This document shows, piece by piece, positions 12,869 through 12,877 of a DNA stretch of 12,877 bases (position 1 is its first letter; the number at the start of each line of letters is the position of its first letter). Location of the stretch: NCBI GenBank assembly GCA_002425935.1, contig DINE01000007.1, positions 1,521-14,397 on the forward strand, given 5' to 3'. Source of the stretch: Bacteroidales bacterium UBA5548 (lineage in GTDB: Bacteria > Bacteroidota > Bacteroidia > Bacteroidales > UBA932). The notes under the pieces were generated by a model. The model searched no databases and was not told the origin of the DNA. It was given only the letters and a program-made list of their open reading frames with translations. A program made the position numbers and the translations under genes.

Positions 12869-12877
12869 AGTAAAAGA

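Overview
The window looks like a piece of a Bacteroidota chromosome, most likely from an anaerobic member of the Bacteroidales. The evidence is indirect but consistent. Start codons sit behind A/T-rich leaders without Shine-Dalgarno motifs. Three upstream regions carry the Bacteroidota-type promoter -7 element (TAnnTTTG or close). DnaA, RF1, BirA and FtsH all have the sequence character of that phylum. The hybrid cluster protein is the anaerobe-type (class I) form. The species cannot be read from the sequence. No mobile element, CRISPR array, tRNA, rRNA or defence system was found. This is an ordinary, densely packed housekeeping region, and its interest lies in how neighbouring transcription units are interlocked.

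Left part (1-4385, + strand): hcp (hydroxylamine/NO detoxification) ends in a clear intrinsic terminator. A leader of about 180 nt follows, then a short AlaX-type tRNA-editing protein, and then prfA (release factor 1) and pyrF (OMP decarboxylase). prfA has its own promoter-like sequence, and pyrF follows 17 nt behind it.

Middle (4360-8500, - strand): one compact four-gene unit, rsfS - ftsH - cdsA - psd, with gaps of 8, 3 and 20 nt. It has a recognisable promoter at its head (8531-8563). It also has an intrinsic-terminator hairpin at its tail (4269-4294), but that hairpin lies inside the coding sequence of the convergent pyrF gene. CdsA makes CDP-diacylglycerol and Psd makes phosphatidylethanolamine; the enzyme between them, phosphatidylserine synthase, is not in the window. 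FtsH is the membrane AAA+ protease. RsfS is a ribosome-silencing factor with a strikingly long lysine/alanine-rich N-terminal extension that contains a triple 10-residue repeat.

Right part: birA (biotin-protein ligase, + strand) diverges from rsfS; the two promoters overlap face to face within 72 bp. On the - strand run dnaA, pepD (M20C dipeptidase) and rpe (ribulose-phosphate epimerase). birA and rpe converge and overlap by 8 bp within a perfect palindrome that supplies both stop codons. dnaA begins 9 bp from the right edge, so any adjacent origin lies outside the window.

I see no novel system. The points most worth a second look are the terminator buried in pyrF, the RsfS extension, the overlapping divergent promoters and the shared palindromic stop.
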